Below are positions 63,935 through 64,000 of a stretch of 64,000 nt of DNA, one piece after another. The position numbers and the translations under genes are program-made. A model generated the notes under the pieces. The model was not told the DNA's origin. It did no database searches and was given only the letters and a program-made list of their open reading frames with translations. The first letter of the stretch is position 1, and each line of letters starts with the position of its first letter. The stretch comes from Roseateles saccharophilus (GTDB lineage: Bacteria; Pseudomonadota; Gammaproteobacteria; Burkholderiales; Burkholderiaceae_C): positions 248,001 to 312,000 of the forward strand of contig NZ_SMBU01000002.1 of NCBI RefSeq assembly GCF_004342485.1. Reading direction: 5' to 3'.

Positions 63935-64000
63935 CCATCACCGTGCCAGCGAATCGCGCAGGCAATATCAGTTGGTCGCCGACAGAATCCGGGCCCTGAT
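63927..64000 (+). CDS. GntR-family transcriptional regulator (5' end only)
   Basis: The window ends 24 codons into the gene. The start MSSHHRASESRRQYQLVADR followed by IRALI is the usual lead into a GntR winged helix (pattern YxxVAxxIRxLI). A GGAG lies 9 nt upstream of the ATG. It is divergent from the TonB receptor and the intergenic region has three TGGTC palindromes of the kind bound by FadR-subfamily regulators. Likely local repressor relieved by a xyloglucan-derived sugar or sugar acid. Subfamily and ligand domain lie outside the window. Confidence 0.7.
   Translation, partial: MSSHHRASESRRQYQLVADRIRAL

Overview
This GC-rich window (long open frames on both strands, ATGA-type gene overlaps) reads as a betaproteobacterial chromosome, most likely order Burkholderiales near the Roseateles/Rubrivivax/Leptothrix group. 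That placement rests on housekeeping gene content and order (clpS-clpA, cysS-alkA-accA-tilS-lysC-tRNA-Ser) and on the style of the proteins; no database was consulted.

Left part (1-12.6 kb) is core genome: the 5' end of a monomeric isocitrate dehydrogenase gene, a cold-shock protein, clpS-clpA, a leftward five-gene operon (TPR protein, ppiA, ppiB, lpxH, mtfA), then a rightward run cysS, DNA-3-methyladenine glycosylase, accA, tilS, lysC, ending in tRNA-Ser(GCU).

Junction (12.6-15.3 kb): a P4-type tyrosine integrase sits directly behind the tRNA, preceded by three GGGGGTAC arm-type repeats. Behind it are relics of a mobilization module: a small helix-turn-helix-like protein, an array of GACCC repeats spaced 11 bp apart, and a MobC-like ribbon-helix-helix protein with no relaxase after it.

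Right part (15.3-64 kb) is a very large carbohydrate-degradation locus that I interpret as a xyloglucan utilization locus. After one rightward GH27 gene, every annotated gene from 16.8 to 63.6 kb is read leftward in a near-gapless array. In transcription order it holds a TonB-dependent receptor, GH35, an SGNH esterase, GH95, GH43, GH51, GH74, GH5 (subfamily 4-like), GH29, GH97, lipoprotein GH74, GH3, GH31 with PA14, GH31, GH42, a CE20-like acetylesterase, GH27, two GH43-type propellers, GH27, GH2, GH29, two paralogous secreted proteins of unknown function, and a LytS/LytTR-type histidine kinase and response regulator. At the far right a divergent GntR-family regulator begins, with three TGGTC-type palindromes in the shared intergenic region.

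Inferred working model: secreted and lipid-anchored GH74 and GH5 enzymes cut the beta-1,4-glucan backbone; the TonB receptor imports oligosaccharides; periplasmic exo-enzymes remove acetyl (CE20, SGNH), fucose (GH95, GH29), galactose (GH35, GH42, GH2), arabinose (GH51, GH43), alpha-galactose or beta-L-arabinopyranose-like residues (GH27, GH97) and xylose (GH31); GH3 finishes the cello-oligosaccharide. No inner-membrane sugar transporter or intracellular sugar-catabolic gene is visible here, so uptake of monosaccharides must be encoded elsewhere or beyond the right edge.
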